The translations under genes and the position numbers were made by a program. The notes below the pieces were generated by a model that ran no database searches, was not told the DNA's origin, and saw only the letters and a list, made by a program, of their open reading frames with translations. From Myripristis murdjan (Eukaryota > Chordata > Actinopteri > Holocentriformes > Holocentridae): a stretch of DNA of 64,000 nucleotides. Positions within the stretch are counted from its first letter, which is position 1. Every line of letters starts with the position of its first letter. Below, one piece after another: positions 1 to 31,297 of the stretch. The stretch is from positions 21,750,987 through 21,814,986 of the forward strand of contig NC_043987.1 in the NCBI RefSeq assembly GCF_902150065.1. Direction: 5' to 3'.

Positions 1-788
1 ACATCCGTTTCTCACGATTCCATCACAAGAATACCCAATATGTATGTCCACATGATGGTTAGTGTGTCTTATATTGGATGAAACCGTGTGTGCAACACTG
101 TAGTAAAATATTAGCTCAGCTGCGGTCCAATCAGAGGTCGTTTCTGTGGTCTCAGTGACCTTGCCATGAAATAGTTGTTTTGTCCTTGAGGTCACAAACA
201 CACATGACCCACATCACAATCTGACAGTCCCTTTCTCTTGTTTCCTACAGGAAATTTATACTTTTATTGAATGGTACCATCATGTTACATGCTCATATTA
301 CATGGTTGCCCTGGGTTCTGTGAAGTCATGGAATTTTTAAAAATCTCTGCCAGATAGGGAAAGTCAGGGAATTTAATAAGTTGTTGGGACAAGTTATGAA
401 ATATCATGGAATTTTGTCAGTCTATTTAAAAAAAAAACAGTACATAGTTATTCACCAACCATAATATTTGTTTTTTTTTTCATCTTATTTTCCATATCAT
501 ACAGAACAAAACAAAATAATAAGCTCTAATAAGACCTCATTTAAGTGCATTTAAAATTTTGTTAAGTTAAAAATGTTTATACAGTTATTGGAAATTCAAC
601 ATTTTTCTGACGGACAAGTCAGAAAAATGTCGGCTAATGTCTGGGTTCCCCCATTTCTCAGGTCTCACACAGAGTTAGAGCTCTGCTATCAGCTGTTGTA
701 AAATTTGAACCACAGCAACCTCTCTTGTTTGAGTTGGAGAGAAGTTAAGGTCACTCTCACCATGCAGATGTCCAATGTCAGCACAAAT

Positions 789-789
<1 letters not shown>

Positions 790-828
<39 letters not shown>

Positions 829-830
829 AC
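790..830. repeat. (CA)n microsatellite in dock6 intron
   Basis: A run of alternating CA about 34 bp long followed by TACACACACATA. The rest of 1-1254 is AT-rich intron with homopolymer tracts (T22 near 907-925) and an ATT/GTT trinucleotide run at 1150-1202; no exon was found there. Confidence 0.9.
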
Positions 831-1254
831 ACATATATGACTCAGTATCACTTTTCCTGTCTGAGTATGACAGTGTTATATATTATAGCATATTGTCAGG
901 TGACTGTTTTTTTTTTTTTTTTTTTGTGCTACAGATGAAAAGTGTTGATAACAACCCAGGCTGAAATCAGGATGGGAAGCCACCTACTACTTAATTATGA
1001 CTCCAGTTATTTACCTGCCAGGAAAAAAAAAATAGTGAATTGTGAAAATGGTGCAGGTTGCACTGTAAACTCCACCAAGGGCACCTCTAGATTTAAAAGT
1101 AGCTCCTGCCATGGCCGAAAGCTTTTATTCCTTCACCTCTGTGGAATGGTTATTATCATCATTATTATCATTATTATTATTGTTGTTGTTGTTGTTGTTA
1201 TTAAAATATTATCCTTATGTCTTGGCCTTTATCTCTCTTGCTTTTCCCTCTTAG

Positions 1255-19435
<18,181 letters not shown>

Positions 19436-20885
19436 AGCTCAGAGGAGGAGTGGATGAAAACAGAAACTACAAGCTTTACAAATTAGCCACATCTTATCCC
19501 GTCTGCTCCCCCTCCCCCCTTCTGCACACCAACTGTCACAAGCACACACGCACCATCCTCCGCCTTGTCAAGCTCATTATTTCACCCACCTCCCCGACCA
19601 CCCAGTCACGCCATACTCCCCCCACACTCACACACACACACACACACTTATTGCTGCTGCTTTCCCTCCTGCACCACCTTCCTCCATCATCCCTCCCTCC
19701 TCCCTCTCACACCTCTATAGGAGAAAACCTCTGCTGTTTATACTGGGAGTTTATCTGCAGTGTAAACACCATCATTTGGAGCAAGGTTCTGTCTCCTCTG
19801 TGTTTAAAGCCGAGCTCTCAAGAGTCGTCTCTCCACTGACACCCCAAAGGGATCCCTCTGAACTTGAAAAACTTCAGAATTTAGGTTTTAGAGCATCCAG
19901 ATGCTGATGTGCTTCTGCGATTGTGTGTTTGGCTTGTATGCACTGTTTGGGTTTGTGTAAGAGTGTGTCTGCTTGACTGAGTAGGATCAAGCTTCCTCTC
20001 CATTTCCTTGTGTATTTGTAATGTTTGCTGTTAAAGGGGTTAAGTTGCAGTGCAAAGAAAGTGCAGGCCTGTCTGTCTAGTTTCACTGCCTTATTGAATT
20101 TATGTGTAATTCTTTTTTCAGTCACAGCCAGACATAGTCCCAGGCAGCTTTTCTGTTATCAACATACCAAATAACTGACATTCCTCGTTCGTCAAGCTCT
20201 CACATTCATCCGCCCCTCTCTCATTATAAGAATTCATTATAGAGAAGAGTTGGGGATCATGTTTTCTAATTTAAGGCTTCAGTCTCCTGTCTGAATATAG
20301 GAGCGACATTCTGTAGCAGTACAAAAAAGGGGGAAAGGATTAGCATGGGAAAAAGGCAGAAGGCGATGTTTAAATGTTAAAAGCTGTGAAATTATGTTGT
20401 AACGCACTGCAGTCACATCAGATGTTCACCACAGAAGCGCTGCCCCGACAGTCTGTCAGCCACACAAACATGTCTGAACTGTGACTCCTAGCAGGCAGCC
20501 GAGTCTGACACTGACTAGATCTTACAATTCCTGCCTTTTTCATGTAAAAAAAAAAAAAAAAATGTCCTGCTATGATTGTATATGAACTGGTGTCAAAAGC
20601 ACTCCACATGTTGTATGTCTCTGCCTTTATTGTGGAAGATTGATAGTCAATGTAGCCATTTTCTAACCACTGTAGCGCAACTACTGTATCTATTATATTG
20701 CACTATTGTAAACAAACTGCAGCACATGATACTGTAACTACTAAAATGTCTCAGCTTTTGTAATTTTACCAATCTGTCTTGAATGTGTTTTTTTTTTTTT
20801 TTTTTTACCTGTTGGTATAAACTTTTATTTATTCACTTTATCTTTTTTTTTACTGCTTTCTATTAAACTTGTCTTCCTTCTTTTC
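19436..20885 (+). other. dock6: dock6 3' untranslated region with polyadenylation signal
   Basis: The non-coding sequence follows the dock6 stop at 19433-19435. A variant poly(A) signal ATTAAA lies at 20862-20867, preceded by AT-rich sequence and followed by a T/G-rich stretch. It includes pyrimidine-rich sequence at 19500-19700 with a short (CA)n near 19626. The end point near 20885 is inferred from the signal, not seen directly. Confidence 0.6.
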
Positions 20886-23029
20886 CAGTCCACCTTTATT
20901 TGTGGTGCTTTGGAGCTGACGAACAGACCAATAACACTAATGACTAAAGTCAAATATGACGTTGATGGAGTAATCAGAATGACAGCTTTTGATGTTTTGT
21001 GTTATCTTTTATAGAAAAAACGTTAACATTTCTACAGAAACAGGAGCATGATACATGGTACTACAGTGACTTTAAAGGTATCTTATTGTTTGATGAGCCT
21101 TTTTTCTCCAGGGGTAGAACTAACCTACAGTGTTCCTTTAGGGACTTACTTTTACTCCAATATTTGTCTGGTATTTAAAAGTGTATCATAGGGGTAATGT
21201 AGTTTTATGTTTTTGCAGAGAAGAAAGCTTTGGTTTGCAGAACTCTTTTAAATTTGTACAAAGTTGTTATATGTATATCCTATTAGCCCTTTACACGACC
21301 TCCTGGTCCTCAGTCGAGGGCTCATTGGAAAAAAAACCCCTAAAGTCATACAGGAAGCAATAGAACATGGAAAGTCATTACAAAAGTCTAAAAGTAAGAT
21401 TGAAGACACAGCGCCTCACTTCCTCAGCTCTGCACCCTTCACAACCAAGAGCACACAGCCCAGTAAAGATCAGATCGTCTGAGGCAGATATCTTTATGAT
21501 CTCGTACTAAATGCCTGTGGCAATAGGATGTTCTCCACTATAGGCTGGAGTGCTGGTCTGATTTAACAAAGAGAAGGGCCACAGTGTCCATGGGACAAGA
21601 ATTCATGTCCTTTAGAGCCATAAAGCCTTGGGCATTTTATAGGGAACACTTAGAATAATCATCCACAGTTCTAAAACCACCAAATCATGACCTAGCCATC
21701 CTAGATAAAACAGTGGTAACACCTCCATTCTAATTAAGACAAACGTCCAATAAGGGATTTGTCTCAATTAAAAAGCAGCGACAGGCCTAATTGTATGTTA
21801 TTCTTCCACCAAGAAACACAGTTCTTTAACAGTAGCTGTAATGTGCAGGGTTGCTGGGCTGCCCATAAGCACCAGTTTAAAAGGTTAATTTTCTCATTTA
21901 ATTGCTATGTGGTTGCGGGTACAAATTTGTCGGGCAGCCTTTATACTTAAAGCCTGGGATGTCACTCAGCCAATCAGGACTTGAGGACCCGTCTTCTCAT
22001 AAACAGGACCCTTCCACATTCCTGATGGGCTGAAGTCAGAGACCATGAGGCAAGGGAGGGAAATATGACTGTGTGACGTCATGTTGGAGGGAAAATCCAT
22101 ATGGTGCAGTGCTGAAAAGATCAACGAGAATGGCTTTGCTCCAAAACGAAATCTCAGCTTCGGAAAAAAAAAAATAATTCCATCTTATCTGGCAATGCAT
22201 GTAAGAAAGAAATCTACAGTTTTTTCAGAAATACTGAAAAATAGATTGTCTATTTCTGAGTTGTGTTCCCCTTAGTATTATAGCTTATTATTGCCTACCG
22301 GAATGGCAACCATTTACATGAAATAAATGTAAGCGTGAGGTCAGAGGTCCCGGTTTGGTTTGACTGCACTGAATGGTTCAAGTTCAAGTTTATTTAAAGC
22401 CCAGTGTCGTTGTTTCAAAGGGCTTTGCAAGTTTACAACACACAGGGCGACACCCCTTGACTTCATCCTCAGTGGAGTGGAGAAGAAAAAACTCCCCCCC
22501 AAAATAAGATGTGGCTTAACAGGGGGGGAAACATAAAGGCTTAAAGGTTATTTTTCTACTTTATGACCAAAGATAATTTGTGGTCATAGTCAAAGCTGAC
22601 TATAAAATAGGCAAAAAGTCCATTTATTGTTCAGATTTAGGCTATTGTTATGATTATGTTTGTTTGTTTTTGTCCAGTTGTACTTCTTGTGAATTAGTAG
22701 CCTAGTTTTCAGCCTCTGCTATGGTTCAGCTCTTCACTCTGATTATACACACGTAATTGAGATGGATGTTGGGTCTTTTGTGGGGTCAAGGGCCTGTAAG
22801 TGGATACATATGTCCATAAACTGCATTTACTCCTGTTTGCATATATTTTTTGTCATCTACCATCTAGTAAACTCCTGAACCTCCTTGCTGTTGGTCAGCC
22901 CAGTCACTTGCAAGATTTCACCACCACTCCACCTCACCACACTACACCAACTGATGCATGTTAGTCAACCTGCGATCAGAGCAGTAATTACGCCTGACAT
23001 GACTGTGGTTCTGCTGAATTAATCTCTTC
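20886..23029. other. intergenic spacer between dock6 and kank2
   Basis: The spacer is about 2.1 kb between tandem genes. No exon-like frame was recognised; short open stretches at 21181-21482 and 21759-21950 show no conserved pattern. It includes a fish dispersed repeat at 22376-22510. Confidence 0.6.
22376..22510. repeat. fish interspersed repeat fragment
   Basis: TTCAAGTTCAAGTTTATTT, GGGCTTTGCAAGTTTACAA and GAAAAAACTCCCCCCCAAAA together match the layout of the common fish 'TTTATTTATATAGC..GCTTTACA..AAAACTCCC' repeat. Class unknown. Confidence 0.45.
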
Positions 23030-23237
23030 CTAGTCTTTCCGCCCCTCCGGAATCACGTCAGAGCTCCCTCGGAGGCTCTCAGATCCGCAAGTCAAACCCC
23101 GTCTGGCCGCGGCGCCGCTGGCCCTTTAAGAGCAGAGGGGAGGTGGGGAGCGGAGCATCTTGGCTGCGGTGTTTTTGTCTCTGTCAGTGAGCGCTCCTGC
23201 CTGGGCCGAGGCGGCTGAGAGGACTGACACAGGACAG
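23030..23237 (+). promoter_or_regulatory. kank2: kank2 promoter and first noncoding exon (inferred)
   Basis: This is a local GC-rich, CpG-rich island in otherwise AT-rich DNA, with a CRE-like TCACGTCA at about 23053 and the sequence GGCCGCGGCGCCGCTGG. A good donor, GACAG/gtaggt, follows 23237. It lies upstream of kank2 and in its orientation, so it is the natural 5' leader exon and promoter. No TATA box. The start site cannot be placed from sequence alone. Confidence 0.6.
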
Positions 23238-25067
23238 GTAGGTGCAATTGAAATAACACAACACCCGCTATTTGTCTTCTATCTCGGGTTGCGTTTTGCT
23301 CAGTGGATTTCAAAGCGCTCGGCGTGGTGCCGTCTTGTAGCCCAAGTGTGACTTCTTTTGTGAAGCGGCGGTCATGCCCGTTTCCCCCGGTTCTCTCTGC
23401 GAAGTAACGGTCCTTTATCCCCCCGAAATCACCCCACCGTTAATAATAACATTACTGCCCGGCCTCTCTGGCTGTGGTTGGGCTCTGAATGGGCTGTGTG
23501 TATGTGAAGCTTAGGCAGAACATTTCACTTATTCCCGTTGCTGCTCCTTCCGTGCGTGTCTTTTTGTTCAGAGCATCACTGGTAACTCGCGCTCCACGGT
23601 GGCGAGGAGCGCGCGTGGCGAATAAGCGCTATAATATGACTATAATATTGCTATAGAGACTTTGCATGTGTGTGTTAATCTGAATTGAGAGAGTGTAACG
23701 CCCTCATAGCACCTTATGGTATTTTATGTAACCTGCTCTGCTATGACAGTGATATTCCTATGGAGACTGCATGCGTAGCCTGTGGAGAATGGCTGTAAAA
23801 ATCATTATAGGCTCTTTGTTTTTCTTTTCGTGAAGGAGGAACTTTATTTTGAAGCTACACGTTCTCAACTTTAGTCTTACTGAAGAGTTTTTAATGTTTT
23901 CTGCAGCCGAAGCTCCATCGCCAAGTCTTTTTTTCTTTCTTTCTTTCTTTCTTTCTTTTTTTTTTTTTTACCACGTCATATTGTAATAATAGGCGGGACG
24001 TATGGCTCAAAATATTGCATACTCTTTTTTGTGTTGTTGTTCGTCGTGCAAACTTATCATTGTTCCCTGCAAAGAGTGATCTGTTAAAATAACCCTGGAA
24101 CTTCATTTAAATAAAGTCCCGTGATTACCAAGACTCCAGGGAGAGGGTGGGACCGCATTCTGTGAGTTTTCATTACTTCCAGATGTACATCAGCTTTTCC
24201 TTGCCGCTTTTTGCCCTCAAATTTACTTGTCTCACCGCCTGTCGACGGTCAGTGGTCAAGCAGGGGATCCAGAAGACGGATGAGGCGTGATAGACCCAGG
24301 CTATATGTCACCATGGCCATATAGAGGGGAAACTCGCTTCAGCCACATTTTTGGGCTGGCATAAATCTTATCAGAGTATACACGGAATGTAGGCTGCAAG
24401 AGGGACACTTAGTCCTGCTCTTTTCATAAAATAAAAAACATTATTATTGTCCCTTACTGATTTCCCTTGTTAAATCTATGACAATCAGCAGGAAGGAGAT
24501 GCAATTAAGAAGCAAAGGTGTTAGAGAAGGCCTTTTAAGTTTGGAGACAGAGCTGGGAAATGTAAAAAAAAAAGAAGAAGCTGTGACTCAACAGCAGGAA
24601 GATGTCATCTCCCTAATATTTTTTTCTACTTATTGTACATTACAGTAAGTTAAAGGAGTGCAGAGTGTAAACTAATGCTTTCCTGAAAGTACAATTTGTT
24701 TTTGATTATATTGGTGGCTGTTTGTCTTGTGTTGATGACCAACCGGAGTGCATAGTTTACCCATTGCTGTGCAGCCTGACAGGATGTCTCATGACTCGAC
24801 TGTCTTATGGCTAGACCGGTGGTCCACAAGAGACATTTAATCAGCAAACACATCAGAGGCTGTTTTGATGAAGGACGTGCAGGACCTGACAGGGCGCAGA
24901 GGTGCAGACATCAGCCTTATAGCTTTTGCCTGTGCCACTGTTGTGGTGTACCTGTTGTGAAATTCACTCCTGGGGAACAGATGAAGACAAAGAGTGGAGG
25001 ACAATTAGCGCCTGCATGGTGCTCAGCTCGGCCCTGCCCTGCTGTTTGTGCTGGTCATGGGTGGGTA

Positions 25068-25391
25068 GGTCACAGTCTGTGGCTCCCAAACTTTTTAATT
25101 AATGTCAAGATGTCAAGTACCCCAAATATACACAGGCACTACGCCACAGAATAAACAACACATCCAAAAAAAAAAAAAAAAAAAAAATCAGAGAAGTTTG
25201 TTGTTAGATTTAATTTGGCACATTTAATTTGGTCTGGAAACTGTTTGTACAGTAGAAACCTACAATGATAACATTCACCCTTACATTCTCTTGTGCTAAA
25301 ATCTGGTGAGTGAAATAACATCTTTGGCCTCCCTGGAATCCCTTCAAGGACCCCTGAGAGTCCCCAGACCCCAGTTTGGGACCCACTGACC
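25068..25391. mobile_element. MITE-like element with imperfect terminal inverted repeats
   Basis: The left end CAGTCTGTGGCTCCCAAACT and right end CCAGTTTGGGACCCACTGA are imperfect inverted repeats. The interior GGACCCCTGAGAGTCCC resembles the common fish element with '..TGGTTCCCAACC..GGGGTCC..'. It has a 23-bp A run at 25167-25187 and no coding capacity. Confidence 0.5.
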
Positions 25392-26199
25392 ATGCTTGTG
25401 CCCAGCAGGAGTTCCCTTCAACAAGTTTCTGCTGGGCTGGAATGCGGTTGCCTCATTCCAGCGTTTGGACCGAGGGGTGCTGTGGTGGAATGCAGGGTTA
25501 TAAACCCCATTTGCACAGTGGGCCACACGCTGGGCATTTAAATGGTTTAGTGAAGCTAATGGAATTACACCTTGAACCAGCAAGAGGCCGTCCGTCACTG
25601 CGAGATGTTTTGGACCGCTCCCTGACAGCATCTGCACTGTTGCAACGCCGCACAACAAGTTATTATTTCATCACTTTAAATGAGACGACTTTAGGAGTGA
25701 TTTAAAGATTTGCGGTGTTCGTTTCCCAGTGTGAGCAGCGCAAGCAGTCACGTTGCATTTCACACGGCCCTGTTGTGGAGTTTATTTCCCCCAGTCTGCT
25801 GTACACTGGTCCCATCACATCAGTCACTTACTGCTGATCCAGTGGATTATAAGCCTGACTCAGCCTGGTTCAGCTTGCCAGGAAGAAGACAAAAATCATT
25901 TCGACTTAAGTTGCTCTGCAAGCAACACAAATGTTATGTCCTTACTCATGTTTTCAGTCCTTTTATGGCTTTTACTTGAATGGCCTACAGATATAAATAA
26001 GCAATGCATCAAAGTGATGAAGATGTTAAATGCTTGAGCAAGTTTTTGTGATGATTAAACCAGATAACGTTCTTGTTTTAGAGCGCAGAGATAAACACGC
26101 CATCACTCACTGCCGCAGACAGTAAGGGTTAATCCTCCTACTTGATGATATGGTTGCGACCAATCTAGTGATGTTTTCAGTGAGCATATGGCCTCATCT

Positions 26200-26512
26200 G
26201 GCTTTTGCAAACTAGGTGTAGAAATTCATCAACGGCTCGAACCGTTTTCTTGTCATTGTTTTTAAGAGGAAAATGTCCAAATTCTCTGATTTCAGCTTCT
26301 CAAATGTGAATATTTTCTGGTTTCTTTAGTCCTCTGTGACAGCAAACTAAATACATTTGGGTTGTGGGCTGCTGGTTGGGAGAAAACAAGACATTTGAGG
26401 ACATCACCTTGGGCTGTGGGAAATTGTGTTCAACATTTTTCACCATTTCCTGACATTTTCTGCACCAAACAGCTAATAGATGAATCCAGAAAATACATGG
26501 CACAAACACAGT
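26200..26512. mobile_element. fish dispersed element, ATTAATCGATTA family
   Basis: TCTGATTTCAGCTTCTCAAA, TGTGAATATTTTCTGGTTTC, AACAAGACATTTGAGGACAT and TTTTTCACCATTTCCTGACA are the hallmark blocks of a very abundant nonautonomous fish element. A second, more eroded copy is at 39445-39832. Confidence 0.6.
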
Positions 26513-28060
26513 TGATCAGTCTAGACTTTCCCTGTTCAATAAAGCACACAAACAGAACAGACTGTGTGGCTTTGTGCACAGTTGCCCGGTCTGTTTTGCA
26601 GCCTTTGTGTTCACAGAGCCATTTGATCAGCAGCTCTTATTCAATCAGGAAGTCATTGATAAGAGTCCTGAGAGGGAACCACTTGACTACATCAGCGCTG
26701 TTGTAGGATTACTTCCTCTGCCCTGGTGCGCCGTCAGCCCGGTACCACAACACACACATTGACCCCTGCTTTTAACCCCAGCGCTGCTCCACCCCACGGG
26801 CCCGTCTGGACTTCGTCTGCCTGCACTCCGACACCCGAACCCCTCCACTTCCTCAAGTCATTACAGCGCTCTGCCTCCACGCTCGTCATCATTCCTAATC
26901 CCCACCTCAGCACCGCACAGGAATTTTATCCCCAAATGCCTTTTTTCTTTTTTTTTTCATCTTTGTTTCCGTGCCACTCCTGTCCCTCAGCCCCACCCTT
27001 GCTCAGTTTCCTGTTGGAGGTCAGCACAATGACCAATAGCAGCCGGGCTGGTGTTTACCCTGCTCCTGTTCCAGGAGTAATGTGAGCAGGCTGGCCCCTC
27101 CCTAGGCCCTGCTCCAGCCAGCACCAGACTGCTCCAGCCCAGTGCCGTCTGCTGCTCCATACCACCACTCCTTAATGTAAAAAACATGTCCACTGCAAAG
27201 GGCATGGAGTCCTTGAGGGGACGTCTTATTGGCTTATGATTTCACTGTCCCCGGCCTAATGCTCAGATTAGCCAAAAACCACATACCCGGCATCAGCACG
27301 AGAACATGATGTGTTACCATCATATGAGATCATCTGCTCTTGTTGCATGTCTCAACGCCCTCTCCGTCTTTATGTGATGCACACAGTGGGGGGACAATGT
27401 GTAAAATAACCACCCTTCTGCTTGTTGTTGATAAATGGCCCTTGTTGCTCGTATATTGTGCATTCTATGGCTTTTCAGGAGAGAGATTTGTGATTTATTG
27501 ATTAATTATTCATTCGAGACCAGTCGGCTGAATGAAGCCATCTGTGCTGCTGAGTGTGGAGGCACAATGAAGTCTTAGTTGACAGATGCACGGCCGCAGC
27601 ACGCACATCAACAAAGACTTTGTCGTACTTTACGCAGCATTTACATGTAAAACCCCGGTCAGTGTTTACATTACGTGTTCGGGGGTGTGTCACATTGCAC
27701 GGCGCTGAAAAATGAAAACTCGAGAACAATCAGCTTTATTTAGTTACACAAAGTCCTGCCGCTTCTAGGGGCTCTCTATTGTAAGTCTATTTTTAGTTGT
27801 GCGTGAGTGCACAAGTGATTGTGATCTTATTGGAGAGGGCATTTTAGGATTATGAGGAAAGGTCTTTTGAAACATTATTTACTCTGGTCAGGAGCTCGTC
27901 GCAAATCTTTCTGATGTTGCTCCTGCTTTAATAGGAGCGGGCTACTTTCTAGTGTCAGGAGTCGGGGTTTACAGTGATTCATGCCGCTGGAGTCCAAATC
28001 TGAGAACAGTCATGGTGCTTTCATTCGAGAAGTTTCCATCTAAGACTCTCAGCTGCACTT

Positions 28061-28095
<35 letters not shown>

Positions 28096-30235
28096 CTCTC
28101 CCCTCCTCCTCCCCATGCAGTTTTGCCTTTCTTTTCTCACATTCCCACTCTTTCTCTCCCACCCTCCCTTACGTACTGCAACTGCTCTCCTTCGCTCGCT
28201 CATTCTTACCCCCACTCCCTTTTTCTTCTGTTTCGTTTACCCTCTCCTCCTTGTTACTCTTTCTCCTGGGTTTGGAGGAAGTGACTGGGTTGTTTCTGGA
28301 CCCTTGGGGAATAGAGAGATGGAGCTCCCTTTCCTGTAACCCTTTCTTCATCAGACTTCAGCCTACTTCAACGTATTCTCTCCATTTTACCGTGTCAATT
28401 AGCTGTGTATGATGAAGGCCACATGTACGAGCAAAGGGTTTACAAAATCTGAACCGGTGTTGTGAGCCTTTTTTTTTTTTTTTTTTGGAACTTCTCAGTT
28501 GGTCTGTGTTGTTAAAAAGTAGCTAGCCTACTTTTTAGGGTGGATTTCAGATTCATCACCACGGTGTCTCACGCTGGAGGAGATAGGTAAATTAAAAAGA
28601 GCTAAATCCCGCTGCTGTTGTATCATCAGCACCCTTACCTGAATAAATCAACTAGAAGGCTCCAGCTGTGTCTGTCTGATCTGTGGGAGTTTTAAGGCCT
28701 CGGACAGTGTGTGTGTGTGTGGGTGTGTGTGTGTGTGGGTGGGTGTGTGTGTGGGTGTCAGTGTGTGTGCATCTGTCCAGCGTAGGAGTTGGTGGGAGTT
28801 CATGCTGAGTTATCTTCTGTAACGTATTTGTCTTACCAAGTATGTGCCCTCTGCAAAACACAGGATTACACGTAAACCCTCTGCATGGTGCAATGTCTTT
28901 TATCCTGACATTGAGAGATTTCTTTTCTTTTCTTTTTTTTTTTTTGGGCTGTTAATATTCCATTTTTATGGTCAAGTAGGTAATGATGCATTCATAATGC
29001 ATGCCTCGTTCAGTAACTTACACAATTAGGGCCACAGATAAAGATAGTCGGTAATTTTGGTCGCCTCAGGCGCTTCTAGACCTAAACATCTCTTTCTCTC
29101 TCCTTCTCCTTCTTTCTCAGCGATGCCCCTCCTAGCTTTATATTAGAACCAGCTGTGGAACTAGGGGCTGAATGAATGGCTCTTTGTGATTTGGCTGTCG
29201 TTCCAGTGTAAGGGTCTGTTTCTCTCTCTCTCTCTCTCCCTCTCTCTCTCCCTCTTTCTCTGCCTCCCTCCTCTCTGGCATGACAACAGCATGCAAACAA
29301 TGGACTGAACAACATCAAGTCTTGTTATGACATTATGCAAAGGTCAGTTATCGGCGCTCTCGGGCTGCAAAAACCTCAGACAAAATGTCGGCCTCGGCAT
29401 CAGCCGTAGCGGCCTGACTGCGCCGTCCAGGCCGAGGTATGAGGATCAGCAGACATTACAGTGCGCGTTATCTGGCGGACATGCGCTCAGCAGTCGCACC
29501 ATGAGCTACAAGTTTGTGTGTCAGGCATACGGGGAGCGCAGAACAAGCCTCATACAAGACTCATTCTTGTTCTCCAAACCAAGCTGAGGTCTTGCCCAAG
29601 CCCTGAGACGAGGCGTGTTAATGAGGGGTGTTCCCACAGAACTGGAGGGGTGTGTGTGTGTGTGTCTATGCCACTGGATTTAGGAGTGTGAGTCAGGAGC
29701 ATCAGAAAAACATTGCCCAATGACAGGACTTGGAGGTTCCCAGCCTTGAATTGATTAGCCTCAAAGTGTTTTGTTTTGGTGGAGTTAGGAATGGAGGCAG
29801 ATGGATTTGGTTCATAGAAAGCTTGAGAAAAGAGGATCAGCGTTCATCTGGGCCGCACCACTTGAAAGTCAAAGTGATTGGCGTCTCATGGGGGTGTATT
29901 GTTCACATCCGGGGTGTTGGTCCGAACCGCTGGAATGTTTTCTCAGGCTTTGCAACCTGTGTTTTTAGTCTCGCAAGAGGCAGGCTTTTGTAACATGTCA
30001 TAAGAATGTTTTTATCCTCATGATGACAGGGCTACACACTTTTAACAGCGGCTTATTGACATTCCCTTACAACCCACTTGGAGTCCACATCCTCTATAGA
30101 TATGTTCCTGATACTTATTTATCTATTCATGCCATCTTTGCTTATCCAGGCTAAGAGGATTGCGAGAAATGCAATGATCCGAAACCAATGACAGCTGAAA
30201 TTCCAGTTTCTCCTTTTTGTGTTGTTTCTCCACAG

Positions 30236-30342
30236 GTGCTGGCTGTAAGAGCAAGAGAAGAGAGAGAAGAAGAAGGGGAGAGGAGACGCCAGAGCAAGGA
30301 GACCGGGGAGGACAGATCCCATCCTTGCAGCACGAGCAGCTG
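30236..30342 (+). other. kank2: possible second noncoding leader exon of kank2
   Basis: A strong acceptor (gttgtttctccacag) precedes a purine-rich 107-nt block, and the donor CTG/gtatga follows. There is no conserved frame in it, so only a 5'UTR role is possible. It could equally be a chance exon-like stretch. Confidence 0.3.
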
Positions 30343-31052
30343 GTATGAAGCGGAAAATAAATCCCTCTTTTCCCTAATTCATAAACCATTCCCAACCTCG
30401 TGCAGAATAGCAATCACCGAAGGCTGAGACGTAGTACGGCAGTGGAAAAATCCATAAAGGTTTTCTGGCTGGGTGGTGGGGTGGAGTGGTATTTCAGGAC
30501 TAATCCTTTGTCATGGCAATAAAAAATAAGTTGATTCGGTGAATGGAAGCAATGACTCTGATAAACATGGACATCTGACCTCGAATTGAGGCCTGCCACC
30601 TTAAATCGCTCTACGGGGTGGTCTCATGCCTCGGACACATCAAAGGCGCAGGAATCTGTATACACACTGTAAATTGAGTTCATTTTTAATCCCCCACGCT
30701 CCGCCGTCAGGGAGTTTGGGCTGGAGCGAGGTAAAGCTGGCGCTCCTCCTGGTGCGCAGGAAAACAATCAATCAGTTTTGGAGTTGCTGCAAGGGGATCA
30801 AAGACGCAATGGAGTCATTCTCTGGAGATTTTACAGGACGTAGCAGAGATGTGTAATTGGCGCTGGATGGCCTACATCCACCCACCCCACACCCCCACAC
30901 ACACCCCCCTTTACCCAGGGGTGTCTTAGGGATGGGGTGGGCCAGGCGATGTTAACTTCCGTTAGTAAGGAATGTAGCTGCGAGGGGGAGGGGTTTGTGG
31001 GGGTTGAGTCTGGGGCATTTGTCCTAGATGAGGCTGGATAGAGAAATGCTGG

Positions 31053-31095
<43 letters not shown>

Positions 31096-31266
31096 GGAGG
31101 AGGGTGTTTTCGGGGCTGGAGAGCAGAGAGCCGTCCTCTGAAGAATGGTCGTCTGGTCCTGGGGAAGGGGGCACACTGGTTTCTGTTCACTGTCATCTCA
31201 AAGGAACTCTGTTTGGGAGCCCAGAGAGAGGGAGGAAGGTCGACACACCCCACCCACCCCTCCCCG

Positions 31267-31297
<31 letters not shown>

